A DNA stretch of 64,000 bases from SABI01 sp963677695 (GTDB lineage Bacteria; Spirochaetota; Spirochaetia; Sphaerochaetales; Sphaerochaetaceae): positions 124,001 to 188,000 of the forward strand of contig CAXXUJ010000002.1 in assembly GCA_963677695.2 (NCBI GenBank), written 5' to 3'. The translations under genes and the position numbers were made by a program. Within the stretch, counting starts at the first letter, position 1. The number at the start of each line of letters is the position of its first letter. The notes beneath the pieces are model-generated. The model made no database searches, was not told the origin of the DNA, and worked only from the letters and a program-made list of their open reading frames with translations. Shown here piece after piece: positions 18,010 to 26,264 of this stretch.

Positions 18010-18648
18010 TTATGCGCCCATGCAGATTTCAAGGGCAACATCAGCAGCGGTAGCCGCATCTGCCGTGTATCTGTCAGCGCCGATAGATTCCTTGAAAGAC
18101 TCAGTCACAGGAGCTCCTCCGACCATGACCTTCACTTTGTCGCTCAGTCCGGCATCCTTCACCGCCTTCACTACAGCTTCCATTTCCTTCATCGTAGTGG
18201 TCAGCAGTGCAGAGCATGCGATGATATTTGCATTGTGAGCGATCGCTTCGTCAACAAACTTCTGGGGGGGGACGTTCGTCCCGATATCAACAATAGTGAG
18301 ACCTTTTCCCTTCATCATCATACCGACAAGGTTTTTCCCGATATCATGAAGGTCACCCTTCACCGTTCCGATAACGACTGTTCCCCTGTTCTGTGCATTC
18401 CCTGCAGCAAGGAGGGGTTCAAGAATCTCCATTCCCATATTCATCGCACGAGCAGCGATGAGAACTTCAGGAACGAATACTTCATTGTTCTTGAACTTCA
18501 CACCGATGATACTCATACCGGTGAGAAGTCCCTGATCGAGAATCTCTTCAGCTCCCATTCCTTCATCGACTGCCTGCTGTACAAGTTCCTTGACCTCTTT
18601 CGCCTTTCCTTTTTGAAGAAACTGTGAGAGTGCTTCCATATCAGCCAT
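18010..18648 (-). CDS. corrinoid (B12-binding) methyl-carrier protein, MtaC/MttC type
   Basis: The start is MADMEALSQFL, preceded by AGGAGG at 7 nt; the frame extends 17 codons further without a site. The 212-residue protein has a helical cap (EVKELVQQAVDEGMGAEEILDQGLLTGM, VPEVLIAARAMNMGMEIL) and a Rossmann B12 domain with the cobalt-ligand motif KGDLHDIGKNLVG, then SALLTTTMKEM and VMVGGAPVT. Such proteins carry a methyl group on Co between two methyltransferases. It is the first gene behind a cobalamin riboswitch, in an operon with a UroD-type methyltransferase, a CobW GTPase and a MetH-activation-like protein. Confidence 0.92.
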   Translation of the reverse strand: MADMEALSQFLQKGKAKEVKELVQQAVDEGMGAEEILDQGLLTGMSIIGVKFKNNEVFVPEVLIAARAMNMGMEILEPLLAAGNAQNRGTVVIGTVKGDLHDIGKNLVGMMMKGKGLTIVDIGTNVPPQKFVDEAIAHNANIIACSALLTTTMKEMEAVVKAVKDAGLSDKVKVMVGGAPVTESFKESIGADRYTADAATAADVALEICMGA

Positions 18649-18699
18649 ACCAAATCCTCCTATGTAGATTGTTTGAGTATTGCCTGGTCCGCGAAGCAC

Positions 18700-18845
18700 T
18701 CTGTACTATGATCAAGGTTTCCTGACTCGTGTCTCTTTCTCTTCCGCTCCTTCCCGGTTCCCCAGTGGATATGTGCGGCGTTGTCAACACTTACAGTGAC
18801 GGGCTCGTGGAGGACTCTCACCTCTCTTCCCTTGGAATCGTAATT
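18700..18845 (-). promoter_or_regulatory. cobalamin riboswitch
   Basis: Read on the minus strand, the leader upstream of the corrinoid gene holds the conserved blocks of the cobalamin riboswitch in order: AAGGGAA then GGTGAGAGTCC (about 18836-18813), GAGCCCGTCACTGTAA (about 18808-18793), CCACTGGGGAACCGGGAAGG (18764-18745), and CACGAGTCAGGAAACC (18731-18716), the B12-box-like end. It lies 70-200 nt before the start codon of the corrinoid protein. Cobalamin binding normally lowers expression of the genes behind it. The exact outer limits of the fold and the expression platform were not computed. Confidence 0.85.
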
Positions 18846-18949
18846 ATTTGTATCTATGAAATTGACATTACTGGCTTTATCGTGCGAAATCTATGAATAT
18901 TATGCTATTATTAGGAATAATTTGTGTAAGTGATTCGAGTGATCAGTGG

Positions 18950-20188
18950 TTATCTGTGTATTTCCTGAGTGTCAGAGGGAAAACTTCCAGCATGTTTCCG
19001 GTACTGAGTAGGCGTGCGTTTCGTGATCTCCTTGAACACTTTTGAAAAGTAGGACTGATCTTCGAAGCCGACAGCCTCAGCTATCTCAATGATCGTAAGT
19101 CGGGTATCAAGAAGAAGCCTCTGTGCCTCCCCGATCCTGAGTTGGTTCACATACGAGGTGAAGGAGATGTTCATTTTCTCCTTGAAAAGTCGACTAAAAT
19201 AAGTGGGGCTGAGAAACACGGCCTGTGCAGTCTCTTCAAGGGTGAGATGTTCTTTATAGTGAAGGCGGATATATCTCACCGCATGGACAAATACCGAACC
19301 GTACTCGACTTCCCTTGAGGCAAATACGAGATTGGAGATCTGGTGAAGACTTTTCGAGAGCCAGAGGGCCATACCCTCAAAGGTGCTGAGAAGACTGATT
19401 TCCCTCTGAAACCGGTAACTGAGATTCAGGATCTCCGTTTCCGCAGCTCCTCCCTGTGCAGCTGCCCGGCTAATGAGGATAAACAGTTCCAGAATCCGAT
19501 ACTTCATGCGATCAAGGGTATTCCCTTCAGTAAGGAGAATGGTTCCGAGAATATCATTCATGATTTCCTGGGCAGTTTGTCGATCACCCCATCGAACAGC
19601 ATACTGGAGGGTGTTTTCTTTCTCAAAAAGGTTGATCCTCTCCTGTGCTCCTGTGCTTTCATCCTCTTCCTTCTGATGCTCTATCGCCTCATAAGCGTGT
19701 GCCTGGATCTCCATTATGGTGCGACTTTCTTCCAGGCGATGCTCTTTATACCCGCTTGCCCAGCCGGCACACATACGCAGGACTTCACTCATATTGTGGA
19801 TACGGGAAATTTCCAGATGGGGAAACTGCCTGAATTCCTCGGCATGGTGATGGTGAAGTTCTTCACTCTCTTCGAGGACCTGTACCGGACCGGCAATGAT
19901 CGCATACTCCATTCTTCCCTCAAAATACACCGGGCTTACCCAATGGAGGAGGGATTGTTCGCAGAAATAGGTATAGGACCCGCCGAAACGTTCAGAGAGA
20001 AGTGCGCTATTCAGATGTGTCTCAAAACATCGAGTGTGGGAACATTCCCCTGATCTGAAACTTTCACAGATTGAACAGGGTGAATTCTTGATCGTTTCCT
20101 GTTTGATGTCGATAATTGAACAGGGAATTCCTGTGGCTCTACTGTAATGGGAAACAATCTCCTGTACACTCTGCGGGATCTCTTTCAC
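18950..20188 (-). CDS. AraC-family regulator with PocR sensory domain
   Basis: A 412-residue regulator. Residues about 1-160 match the PocR domain, with its cysteine set (SPCSICESFRSGECSHTRCFETH and YFCEQSLLHWVSPVYFEGRMEYAIIAGPV). A middle helical region follows. The C-terminal about 100 residues are two AraC-type HTH motifs (LTLEETAQAVFLSPTYFSRLFKEKM and LTIIEIAEAVGFEDQSYFSKVFKEI). PocR domains are known from B12-dependent pathways and are thought to bind hydrocarbon derivatives. It overlaps the upstream activator gene by 4 bp and lies directly upstream of the riboswitch-controlled operon, its probable target. Confidence 0.88.
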   Translation of the reverse strand: MKEIPQSVQEIVSHYSRATGIPCSIIDIKQETIKNSPCSICESFRSGECSHTRCFETHLNSALLSERFGGSYTYFCEQSLLHWVSPVYFEGRMEYAIIAGPVQVLEESEELHHHHAEEFRQFPHLEISRIHNMSEVLRMCAGWASGYKEHRLEESRTIMEIQAHAYEAIEHQKEEDESTGAQERINLFEKENTLQYAVRWGDRQTAQEIMNDILGTILLTEGNTLDRMKYRILELFILISRAAAQGGAAETEILNLSYRFQREISLLSTFEGMALWLSKSLHQISNLVFASREVEYGSVFVHAVRYIRLHYKEHLTLEETAQAVFLSPTYFSRLFKEKMNISFTSYVNQLRIGEAQRLLLDTRLTIIEIAEAVGFEDQSYFSKVFKEITKRTPTQYRKHAGSFPSDTQEIHR

Positions 20189-21804
20189 ATATCTTCCTTC
20201 AGGAACATCATATGTTCTATATACCGATCTTGAAAAGATGTAGAGAGTGAAAGTTCTATATAGGTGTTCTCTTTTCGAATGAGTTCAACCTGTTCTGAGG
20301 CTGTTGGGTTCATGAGCAGTTCAAGTGCGCCTTTCCCTGCTGCATTTCCCACCGTCACGATCTTTCCGGAATCCACAGGGGGGAGAAGCCCGATAGCCTG
20401 TGCATGTTCTGTATCTATATAGGATCCGAATCCTCCTGCGATGATGACTGAATCGAGCTGCGATGCGGTTAATTCTGCTTCCTCGAGAAGGACATCGATA
20501 CCTGCGGCGATAGCTGCTTTCGCGAGTTGTACCTCCCGAACGTCTTTATGGGTGAATACTACCGTCTCGGAGAGCCTGAGGGCGCTGCCTTCCAGGGAAT
20601 CAACGAAATATTTCTCTGCCTCCGGATATTCCCGGTTGAGCGCACCGGTTTCATCCACAAGGTGGAGCTTCAGCAATACGGCCATGATGTCGATGATCCC
20701 CGATCCGCAGATTCCTTGAGCCGTAATACCACCTATGGTTGAGTGATCGATAGATTGGTCTTCGGCAACCCAGAGGTGGTCGATTGCTCCGGGAAAGGCT
20801 CCCATTCCCTGATAGATAGACGCTCCCTCAAAGGCTGGACCGGCTGCAGAGGAGCATGAATACAGTTTTTCATCGACAGAAAGTACTATCTCCCCATTCG
20901 TTCCGATATCGATAAAGAGTACGGCTTTTCCTTTTCTTCTCACCGAAGAGGAGAGCACTCCCACCGTGATATCAGAGCCGATGTAGGCAGAAACAAAGCC
21001 GGGGAGCACGAGATCAGCATTCGGGGAGGTGGTAAAACCTACCTTCGATGCTTGTATAATCTGAGGAGCGGTGAACGCAGGAGTAAACGGAGCTGTAGCG
21101 ATTCCTGAAGGATCAACTCCCGTGAACAAATGGATCATTGTCGGATTCCCTACTGCTGTGATCGAATGGATGCTCTCAGGTGCAACTGAGTATCGATCAA
21201 GAAGCTCTTTCATCAGGGATTCAAGCTGCTTTATGAGCATTCCCTGGAGCTCACCGAGGCCCTCCTCATGCTCCTGCACATACTGAATCCTGCTGATCAC
21301 ATCACCTCCGGCGACTCTTTGGCTATTCATCTGTGAGGCGTGTCCGAGAATTTTCTGCGTATCGAGTTTTACGAGAAATACGACGACCGTCGTGGTTCCA
21401 ATATCGACAGCAAACCCGTAGGTGTCGGGAGAGTAGTACTGACCTGGCGAGATATCATCGCTTGAGATATCATAGGTGACGGCTACCTGTCCGCCTTCTT
21501 CCCTGTGTACCAGTTCTATGGTGAGATCGGTACAGGTGCCGGCTTGCATACGGCAGGCAAGACGGAGTCCGTTATCAAGCTGCTTCTGCGTCAAGAGCCT
21601 GAGCTCATCCAGATGGGGCTTTTCAGCATCTCCTTCAAGGACACGGATGAGGCATTTCCCACAGAGCCCGTTCCCTCCGCAGGGACTGCTGATGTGGGTA
21701 TGCCCTTTATCGATGATCGCTTCAAGGAGAGTCGCATCGCCTGCACAGCGAACGATGTTCCTCTGGTTCTCTTCTTTGATTGTTACGGTTGTGTACTCTT
21801 TCAT
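20185..21804 (-). CDS. corrinoid-protein reductive activator (2Fe-2S + ASKHA ATPase, RACo/RACE-like)
   Basis: Reactivates Co(II) corrinoid proteins to Co(I) with ATP. Residues about 1-90 form a plant-type ferredoxin domain with SSPCGGNGLCGKC and the later Cys in LACRMQ. From about residue 125 the DUF4445/ASKHA part shows GFAVDIGTTTVVVFLV, AVGNPTMIHLFTG, LFIDIGTNGEIVL and GICGSGIIDIMAVLL. The start is set at MKEYTTVTIKEEN with GAGAGGA upstream; the frame continues 19 codons further. Being on the same strand as, and upstream of, the PocR regulator and corrinoid operon, it probably serves the corrinoid protein encoded at 18010-18648. Confidence 0.9.
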   Translation of the reverse strand: MKEYTTVTIKEENQRNIVRCAGDATLLEAIIDKGHTHISSPCGGNGLCGKCLIRVLEGDAEKPHLDELRLLTQKQLDNGLRLACRMQAGTCTDLTIELVHREEGGQVAVTYDISSDDISPGQYYSPDTYGFAVDIGTTTVVVFLVKLDTQKILGHASQMNSQRVAGGDVISRIQYVQEHEEGLGELQGMLIKQLESLMKELLDRYSVAPESIHSITAVGNPTMIHLFTGVDPSGIATAPFTPAFTAPQIIQASKVGFTTSPNADLVLPGFVSAYIGSDITVGVLSSSVRRKGKAVLFIDIGTNGEIVLSVDEKLYSCSSAAGPAFEGASIYQGMGAFPGAIDHLWVAEDQSIDHSTIGGITAQGICGSGIIDIMAVLLKLHLVDETGALNREYPEAEKYFVDSLEGSALRLSETVVFTHKDVREVQLAKAAIAAGIDVLLEEAELTASQLDSVIIAGGFGSYIDTEHAQAIGLLPPVDSGKIVTVGNAAGKGALELLMNPTASEQVELIRKENTYIELSLSTSFQDRYIEHMMFLKEDM

Positions 21805-21980
21805 GTTCTGTCCTCTCATATATCGCGAAGAGAAAGAATAGGGAGGAATGATGTTCGGCAATACTTCCTATTCTGGTCATATGCAATTGTATCGTCACAG
21901 AAGCTCTCTGTCTTCGTGTATCTGTTTCTTACGTCCCAGGGATTCGTGGGAGGCTTTACCTATACGGGAAGGGGTATGAC

Positions 21981-23036
21981 CTATTTCCCTTGAGGCAGCT
22001 GCCGACAACTGTCCCGTTTTATCAGTTTCTGCGTTACTTTCACCACCCCGGCTGAAGTACTGTTGTGAATAATCTTGTTATGTATCATCTCTGCAGTGAG
22101 ACGGCCCATAAGGGTAAAATCGGTACTCATCGTCGTAATACTGGGAATATAGGTCTCTTCATAATTCAGCACATCACCAGGGGTGAGGATAGAAATCTCT
22201 TCAGGCACGGATATCCGTTGTTCCTGGAGGATTGTCATTATCTTAGCTCCTAAATAGTCATCGATTGCAAATAATGCCGTAGGTTTTGGCTCCTGATGCA
22301 GAAGCTGCAGCACTTTCTCTCTGATATCCTTCATATTGTTGAAATCACACGTAACCCTATGTTCTTTCGGGTAGGTCAGTCGATATTCGTTTATGGCTTT
22401 CTGGAACCCGATATATCTATCGGTAACGATAGAGTGGACCAGAGGGATCTCATAATCGATGTAAGCAATCTGTTTATGACCGAGCTCGATCAGATAGCGT
22501 GTACCCTCGTAGGCTCCCTGAAAATCATCCACGCTGATACAGGTAAACTCATCCTCGAAGTTGTTATTCAGGACGATGGCTACCGGAATATTCTGTTCTT
22601 CAAGTTCGTGGAACAGTTCCTTGTCACCGAAATAAATTGATATAACCGCATCAATATCAAGCTGGCGTAGTTTTTTCCGTACAATATCAGGGTCTCTTCC
22701 TGCCGTGATGGGAATAATCGTAACTACATAGCCAAGTACCTGAAGTACATGATCCATTTCCGTAATAATCTGAGCTATCATGTGCCAGGTCCAGGACCAG
22801 GTCGCATCGGTGAAGGCAATGACTCCAACCCGTTTGTGTATGCTTGGTTTTGGAATTTTTGTTGCTCCTTTCCGTTTATAGCCGATTCTTTGAGCAACTT
22901 CTAGGACCCGTTGTTTTACCTCTTCGGAAATTCGTCCTTTCCCGGAAAGTGCCATTGAAGCTGTTGTAAGCGAGACTTCTGCATGGTCTGCCACATCCTG
23001 TAGTTTCGGCTCCTGAGAGCGTCTATCATTAATCAT
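21981..23036 (-). CDS. LacI-family transcriptional regulator
   Basis: A 351-residue repressor-type protein with an N-terminal LacI HTH (KLQDVADHAEVSLTTASMALSGKGRISEEVKQRVLEVAQRIGY) and a periplasmic-binding-protein-like effector domain (KRVGVIAFTDATWSW, YFGDKELFHELEEQNIPVAIVLN, ELGHKQIAYIDYE, CRQLPQGK end). It is divergent from the mutarotase-ABC-UroD operon, separated by 286 bp that carry repeated AT-rich sites, so it most likely controls that operon in response to the imported sugar. The ATG start has only a weak ribosome site. Confidence 0.9.
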   Translation of the reverse strand: MINDRRSQEPKLQDVADHAEVSLTTASMALSGKGRISEEVKQRVLEVAQRIGYKRKGATKIPKPSIHKRVGVIAFTDATWSWTWHMIAQIITEMDHVLQVLGYVVTIIPITAGRDPDIVRKKLRQLDIDAVISIYFGDKELFHELEEQNIPVAIVLNNNFEDEFTCISVDDFQGAYEGTRYLIELGHKQIAYIDYEIPLVHSIVTDRYIGFQKAINEYRLTYPKEHRVTCDFNNMKDIREKVLQLLHQEPKPTALFAIDDYLGAKIMTILQEQRISVPEEISILTPGDVLNYEETYIPSITTMSTDFTLMGRLTAEMIHNKIIHNSTSAGVVKVTQKLIKRDSCRQLPQGK

Positions 23037-23042
23037 ATCATA

Positions 23043-23308
23043 TATTTTACCATTTTATCAGAGTTTGTCCACACTGATTCTGCAGAATAAATAAGAGTGT
23101 ATCTGGTTGAGTTTTATGAAAAGCATGCTAAATATTTATATATGAATATTATGAATATATGTAATATTGTTTTTTGATACTTGGATTTTTCTGAAATTAT
23201 TGATGTTGATTATGAAAATTATGCGGATATATTTATAATTTTGTTGACAATGCTAAATAGTATGATAAAATTTTCATAGAAATAGTTTAATTTTACCATA
23301 TTTTATCA
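23043..23308. promoter_or_regulatory. divergent promoter region with candidate LacI operators
   Basis: A plus-strand promoter is visible: TTGACA 23244-23249, 16-bp spacer, TAAAAT 23266-23271. Two near-identical sites bracket the region: TTTTACCATTTTATCA near 23045-23060, just outside the lacI start, and TTTTACCATATTTTATCA at 23291-23308, downstream of the promoter. A partial dyad TATGATAAAATTTTCATA overlaps the -10. The arrangement fits repression with two operators. The remaining sequence is very AT-rich without other clear signals. Confidence 0.55.
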
Positions 23309-23323
23309 AAACGAGAGGAAATC

Positions 23324-23647
23324 ATGGAAAGACACGGACAACTCATAGGAATAGGAAAGGAACAGATCGAAGCATATGAAGCCTATCATGCTGATGTATG
23401 GCCGGAGGTCGCTGCAATGATTTCAGCCTGTCATATCCATAACTATTCTATTTATCGTTTTGGAGAACTCCTATTTTCGTATTTCGAATATATTGGAGAA
23501 AATTTTGATGTCGATATGGAGAAAATGGCAGCCGATGAAATGACCCAGAAATGGTGGGCAGTTCAGAAACCTCTCCAGAAACCTCTTCCCGAGCGCGCTG
23601 AAGGCGAGTGGTGGGCAGAAATGAAAGAGGTCTTTCACCAGGATTGA
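23324..23647 (+). CDS. rhaM: L-rhamnose mutarotase family protein
   Basis: At 107 residues it has the family's full length. Motifs are QIEAYEAYHADVWPEVAAMI with the catalytic His and the VWPE segment, NYSIYRFGELLFSYFEYIG, and EMTQKWWAVQKPLQKPLP with the WW pair. It catalyses anomer exchange of a deoxy or ordinary pyranose. GAGAGGA upstream supports the start. As first gene of a sugar ABC operon it probably serves the imported sugar, which need not be rhamnose. The other family member, at 1-219, has a different tail, so the two likely act on different sugars. Confidence 0.88.
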   Translation: MERHGQLIGIGKEQIEAYEAYHADVWPEVAAMISACHIHNYSIYRFGELLFSYFEYIGENFDVDMEKMAADEMTQKWWAVQKPLQKPLPERAEGEWWAEMKEVFHQD

Positions 23648-23696
23648 AGCTTGTAATAGCTTTAACAATACACTATCAGAAAAAAGGAGTTCTAGA

Positions 23697-24668
23697 ATGA
23701 AAAGATTAGTGTTGACAGTGTGTCTGGTCAGCGTTCTGCTGGCAGTCGGGGGTACGGTGTTTGCTGCAGGTCAGCAGGAAGATGCAAAGGTTGAGATAGG
23801 TGCAATTCTTCTTGATACCAAGCACGAATGGTTTGCTGAAGTCATTGAAGGTATGAAGAAAGCCGGTGCAGATCTCGGCGTTGATGTAAAGATCATGAGT
23901 TCTGATTCTGACGTTGCGAAAGAAGCCAATCTCATCGACAACTTTATTGCACAGCAGATAGATGCTATCAGTATTTCTCCACAGAGTGATGAAGCTTCCG
24001 TTCCTGCATTCGAGCGTGCTGTTGCTTCAGATATTCCAGTCATCACCTGGAACTCAAAAGTCAATTCTCCCGAATCAAAGTATTTTATCGGTGTCGATAA
24101 CTATGATCTCGGAGCCCAGACCGGTGAATATGCAGCCCAGTTCATTGAAGAAAAGATGGGCGGAAAAGCGAACATTGCCGTCATCGGTACGTCAAAGTAT
24201 TCAGTAGGTATCGACCGTGTGAATGGATTCAAGGATAAGGTAGTTGCTACCTCCGGCGCAAAGATTGTAGCTGAACAGGATGCTGAATACAAAGAACTCG
24301 GTATGTCCGTTACTGAAAGTATTCTTGAAGCTCACCCTGAAATTGATCTGATCTGGTGCTGGAACCAGGGCGCTCTGCTCGGTTCACTCGCTGCACTCAA
24401 TGGAAAGGGAGAAACCGATATAGTACTGATGGGTACCGATATGAGTATCGACATTGCACGAAGCATGCTTGAAGACAACGCATTCCTCTATGCAGTTACA
24501 ACCCAGCAGCCTTTTGAAATCGGGTATACCTCAATTGCAAATGCTGTTGAAGTGGTGAAAAACGGTTCTACCGACGGTGAAGTTCTTATCCCGTTAAAAA
24601 CTTATACTCTTGATGATATAGCTGATGTACAGAAGTATCTCGATGACAGGGCGTATCTGATCAAGTAA
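23697..24668 (+). CDS. sugar ABC transporter substrate-binding protein (ribose/rhamnose type)
   Basis: A 323-residue periplasmic binding protein. The signal peptide is MKRLVLTVCLVSVLLAVGGT...FAAGQQ; there is no lipobox cysteine in the usual place. The fold is RbsB-like (VEIGAILLDTKHEWFAEVIEGMKKAGADLGV, IDNFIAQQIDAISISPQSDEA, VIGTSKYSVGIDRVNGF, QQPFEIGYTSIANAVEV). AAGGAG precedes the ATG. It is the second gene of the operon, and the most abundant product is expected here because a stem-loop follows. The ligand is unknown; the mutarotase neighbour favours a pyranose. Confidence 0.9.
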   Translation: MKRLVLTVCLVSVLLAVGGTVFAAGQQEDAKVEIGAILLDTKHEWFAEVIEGMKKAGADLGVDVKIMSSDSDVAKEANLIDNFIAQQIDAISISPQSDEASVPAFERAVASDIPVITWNSKVNSPESKYFIGVDNYDLGAQTGEYAAQFIEEKMGGKANIAVIGTSKYSVGIDRVNGFKDKVVATSGAKIVAEQDAEYKELGMSVTESILEAHPEIDLIWCWNQGALLGSLAALNGKGETDIVLMGTDMSIDIARSMLEDNAFLYAVTTQQPFEIGYTSIANAVEVVKNGSTDGEVLIPLKTYTLDDIADVQKYLDDRAYLIK

Positions 24669-24688
24669 TACCTCTCATCGGTAAGCTG

Positions 24689-24727
24689 CTGCAGAGGGGA
24701 TGAACTTCCTCTCTGCAGATCATTTTT
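24689..24727 (+). terminator. intercistronic stem-loop with T-run (partial terminator)
   Basis: CTGCAGAGG (24689-24697) pairs with CCTCTCTGCAG (24708-24718), closely followed by ATCATTTTT. It lies between the binding-protein and ATPase genes, a usual place for a leaky terminator or mRNA-stabilising hairpin that keeps binding protein in excess. Confidence 0.6.
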
Positions 24728-24743
24728 CGTATGGAGAAATCTC

Positions 24744-26264
24744 ATGCAGTATATGCTAGAAGTTAAAAACATGGTGAAACACTTCGGTGGTATCCAGGCT
24801 CTGAAAGGAGTCGATTTTCAGCTGAAAGCTGGAGAAGTGCATGCCCTGGTCGGAGCCAACGGGGCCGGCAAGAGCACGCTGATAAAGATCATAACCGGGG
24901 CGTACAAACCTGATCCCGGTACCGGAGAAATACTCTTTCAGGGGAAACCCGTCGTTATTCAGAATCCTCTTCAGGCAAGACATCTGGGCATAAGTGCCGT
25001 GTATCAGGAGTTTTCCCTGGTGAACAGCTTGAGTGTCGCAGAGAATCTTCAGATGGGGCGATTGGCAACCCATGGCCCGTTCGTGGACTGGAAGAAAGTG
25101 AATAAAGATGCCCAGGAAGTCCTATCAATGATGGATACATTCATTAAGCCGACGAGCCTTGTGAAAAACCTGAGCGTTGCGCAGCGACAGTTGGTCGAAA
25201 TTGCGAAGGCCATCTCCTATGACGCAAAGGTGTTCATCCTTGATGAACCGACTGCCTCCCTCACAGATAATGATATTGAAAATATGTTCACGGTTATCAA
25301 GAAGCTGGTGGCCAAGGGTATGAGTATCATCTATGTGTCACATCGTCTCGAAGAATTACCGGTGATTGCTGACCGGGTTACCATCTTCCGGGATGGCCAG
25401 AATGTCACGACCCTCGATATAGCAGATGCCCCTAAGCCGGTGATAATCAATCATATGGTAGGGAAGGCGCTTGAACACACACCGAAGGAACCTAAAGAAC
25501 AGGGTCCGGTCATGATGCAGGTGAGAAATTTTTCTTCCCCTGGAAATTTTGATGATATTTCATTCGATCTTCACCGAGGAGAGATTCTCGGTCTTGCAGG
25601 TCTTGCTGGCGCAGGTCGTACGGAACTTGTACGAGCGGTGTTCGGTGCGGATCCCCATACCAGAGGTGATCTCACGATTCATGGTAAAAAGGTCAACATC
25701 TCAAGTCCTAGAGTCGCGAAAATAAACGGAATGGCATTTGTTACCGAGGATAGAAAGGAAGAAGGTCTCATTCTAAATCATTCGCTGAGCGAGAATATAA
25801 CCCTCCCTGTACTGAAGGATGTCACGAAGACAGGACTCATCCGTAGAGGGCTTGAAAAACCTCTCGTTAATCGATTACTCAAAGATCTTCAGGTCAAGAC
25901 GGCCGGCGGTCATCAGAGTGCGAGAGACTTGAGTGGAGGGAATCAGCAGAAAGTGGTTATCGCAAAATGGATGGCTACAAGCCCTGATATCCTGATCATG
26001 GATGAACCTACTCGTGGGATCGATGTCGGTTCCAAAGGTCAGATTTATTCACTGCTCAATCAGCTAGCTGAAGAGGGGCTCGGTATTCTTCTCATCTCCT
26101 CCGAAATTCCGGAGATTCTTGAAATGAGCGACAGAATTCTCGTGATGTCGAACGGAAAAATCACTGCAGAGTTCTCCTCTGCAGCAGAGGTTACGCAGGA
26201 TATGATCCTGCACCACGCAACAGAAGATACGGTATCTCATAACAGAACAGGAGTTAATGGATGA
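24744..26264 (+). CDS. sugar ABC transporter ATP-binding protein (RbsA/XylG type, two ATPase domains)
   Basis: A 506-residue protein with duplicated ATPase domains. The first has Walker A GANGAGKSTLIKIITG and Walker B VFILDEPTASLT. The second has a degenerate Walker A GLAGAGRTELVRAVFG, signature DLSGGNQQKVVIAKWM and Walker B ILIMDEPTRGID. This is the standard layout of the CUT2 sugar importer family. The permease gene overlaps its stop by 4 bp. Confidence 0.92.
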   Translation: MQYMLEVKNMVKHFGGIQALKGVDFQLKAGEVHALVGANGAGKSTLIKIITGAYKPDPGTGEILFQGKPVVIQNPLQARHLGISAVYQEFSLVNSLSVAENLQMGRLATHGPFVDWKKVNKDAQEVLSMMDTFIKPTSLVKNLSVAQRQLVEIAKAISYDAKVFILDEPTASLTDNDIENMFTVIKKLVAKGMSIIYVSHRLEELPVIADRVTIFRDGQNVTTLDIADAPKPVIINHMVGKALEHTPKEPKEQGPVMMQVRNFSSPGNFDDISFDLHRGEILGLAGLAGAGRTELVRAVFGADPHTRGDLTIHGKKVNISSPRVAKINGMAFVTEDRKEEGLILNHSLSENITLPVLKDVTKTGLIRRGLEKPLVNRLLKDLQVKTAGGHQSARDLSGGNQQKVVIAKWMATSPDILIMDEPTRGIDVGSKGQIYSLLNQLAEEGLGILLISSEIPEILEMSDRILVMSNGKITAEFSSAAEVTQDMILHHATEDTVSHNRTGVNG

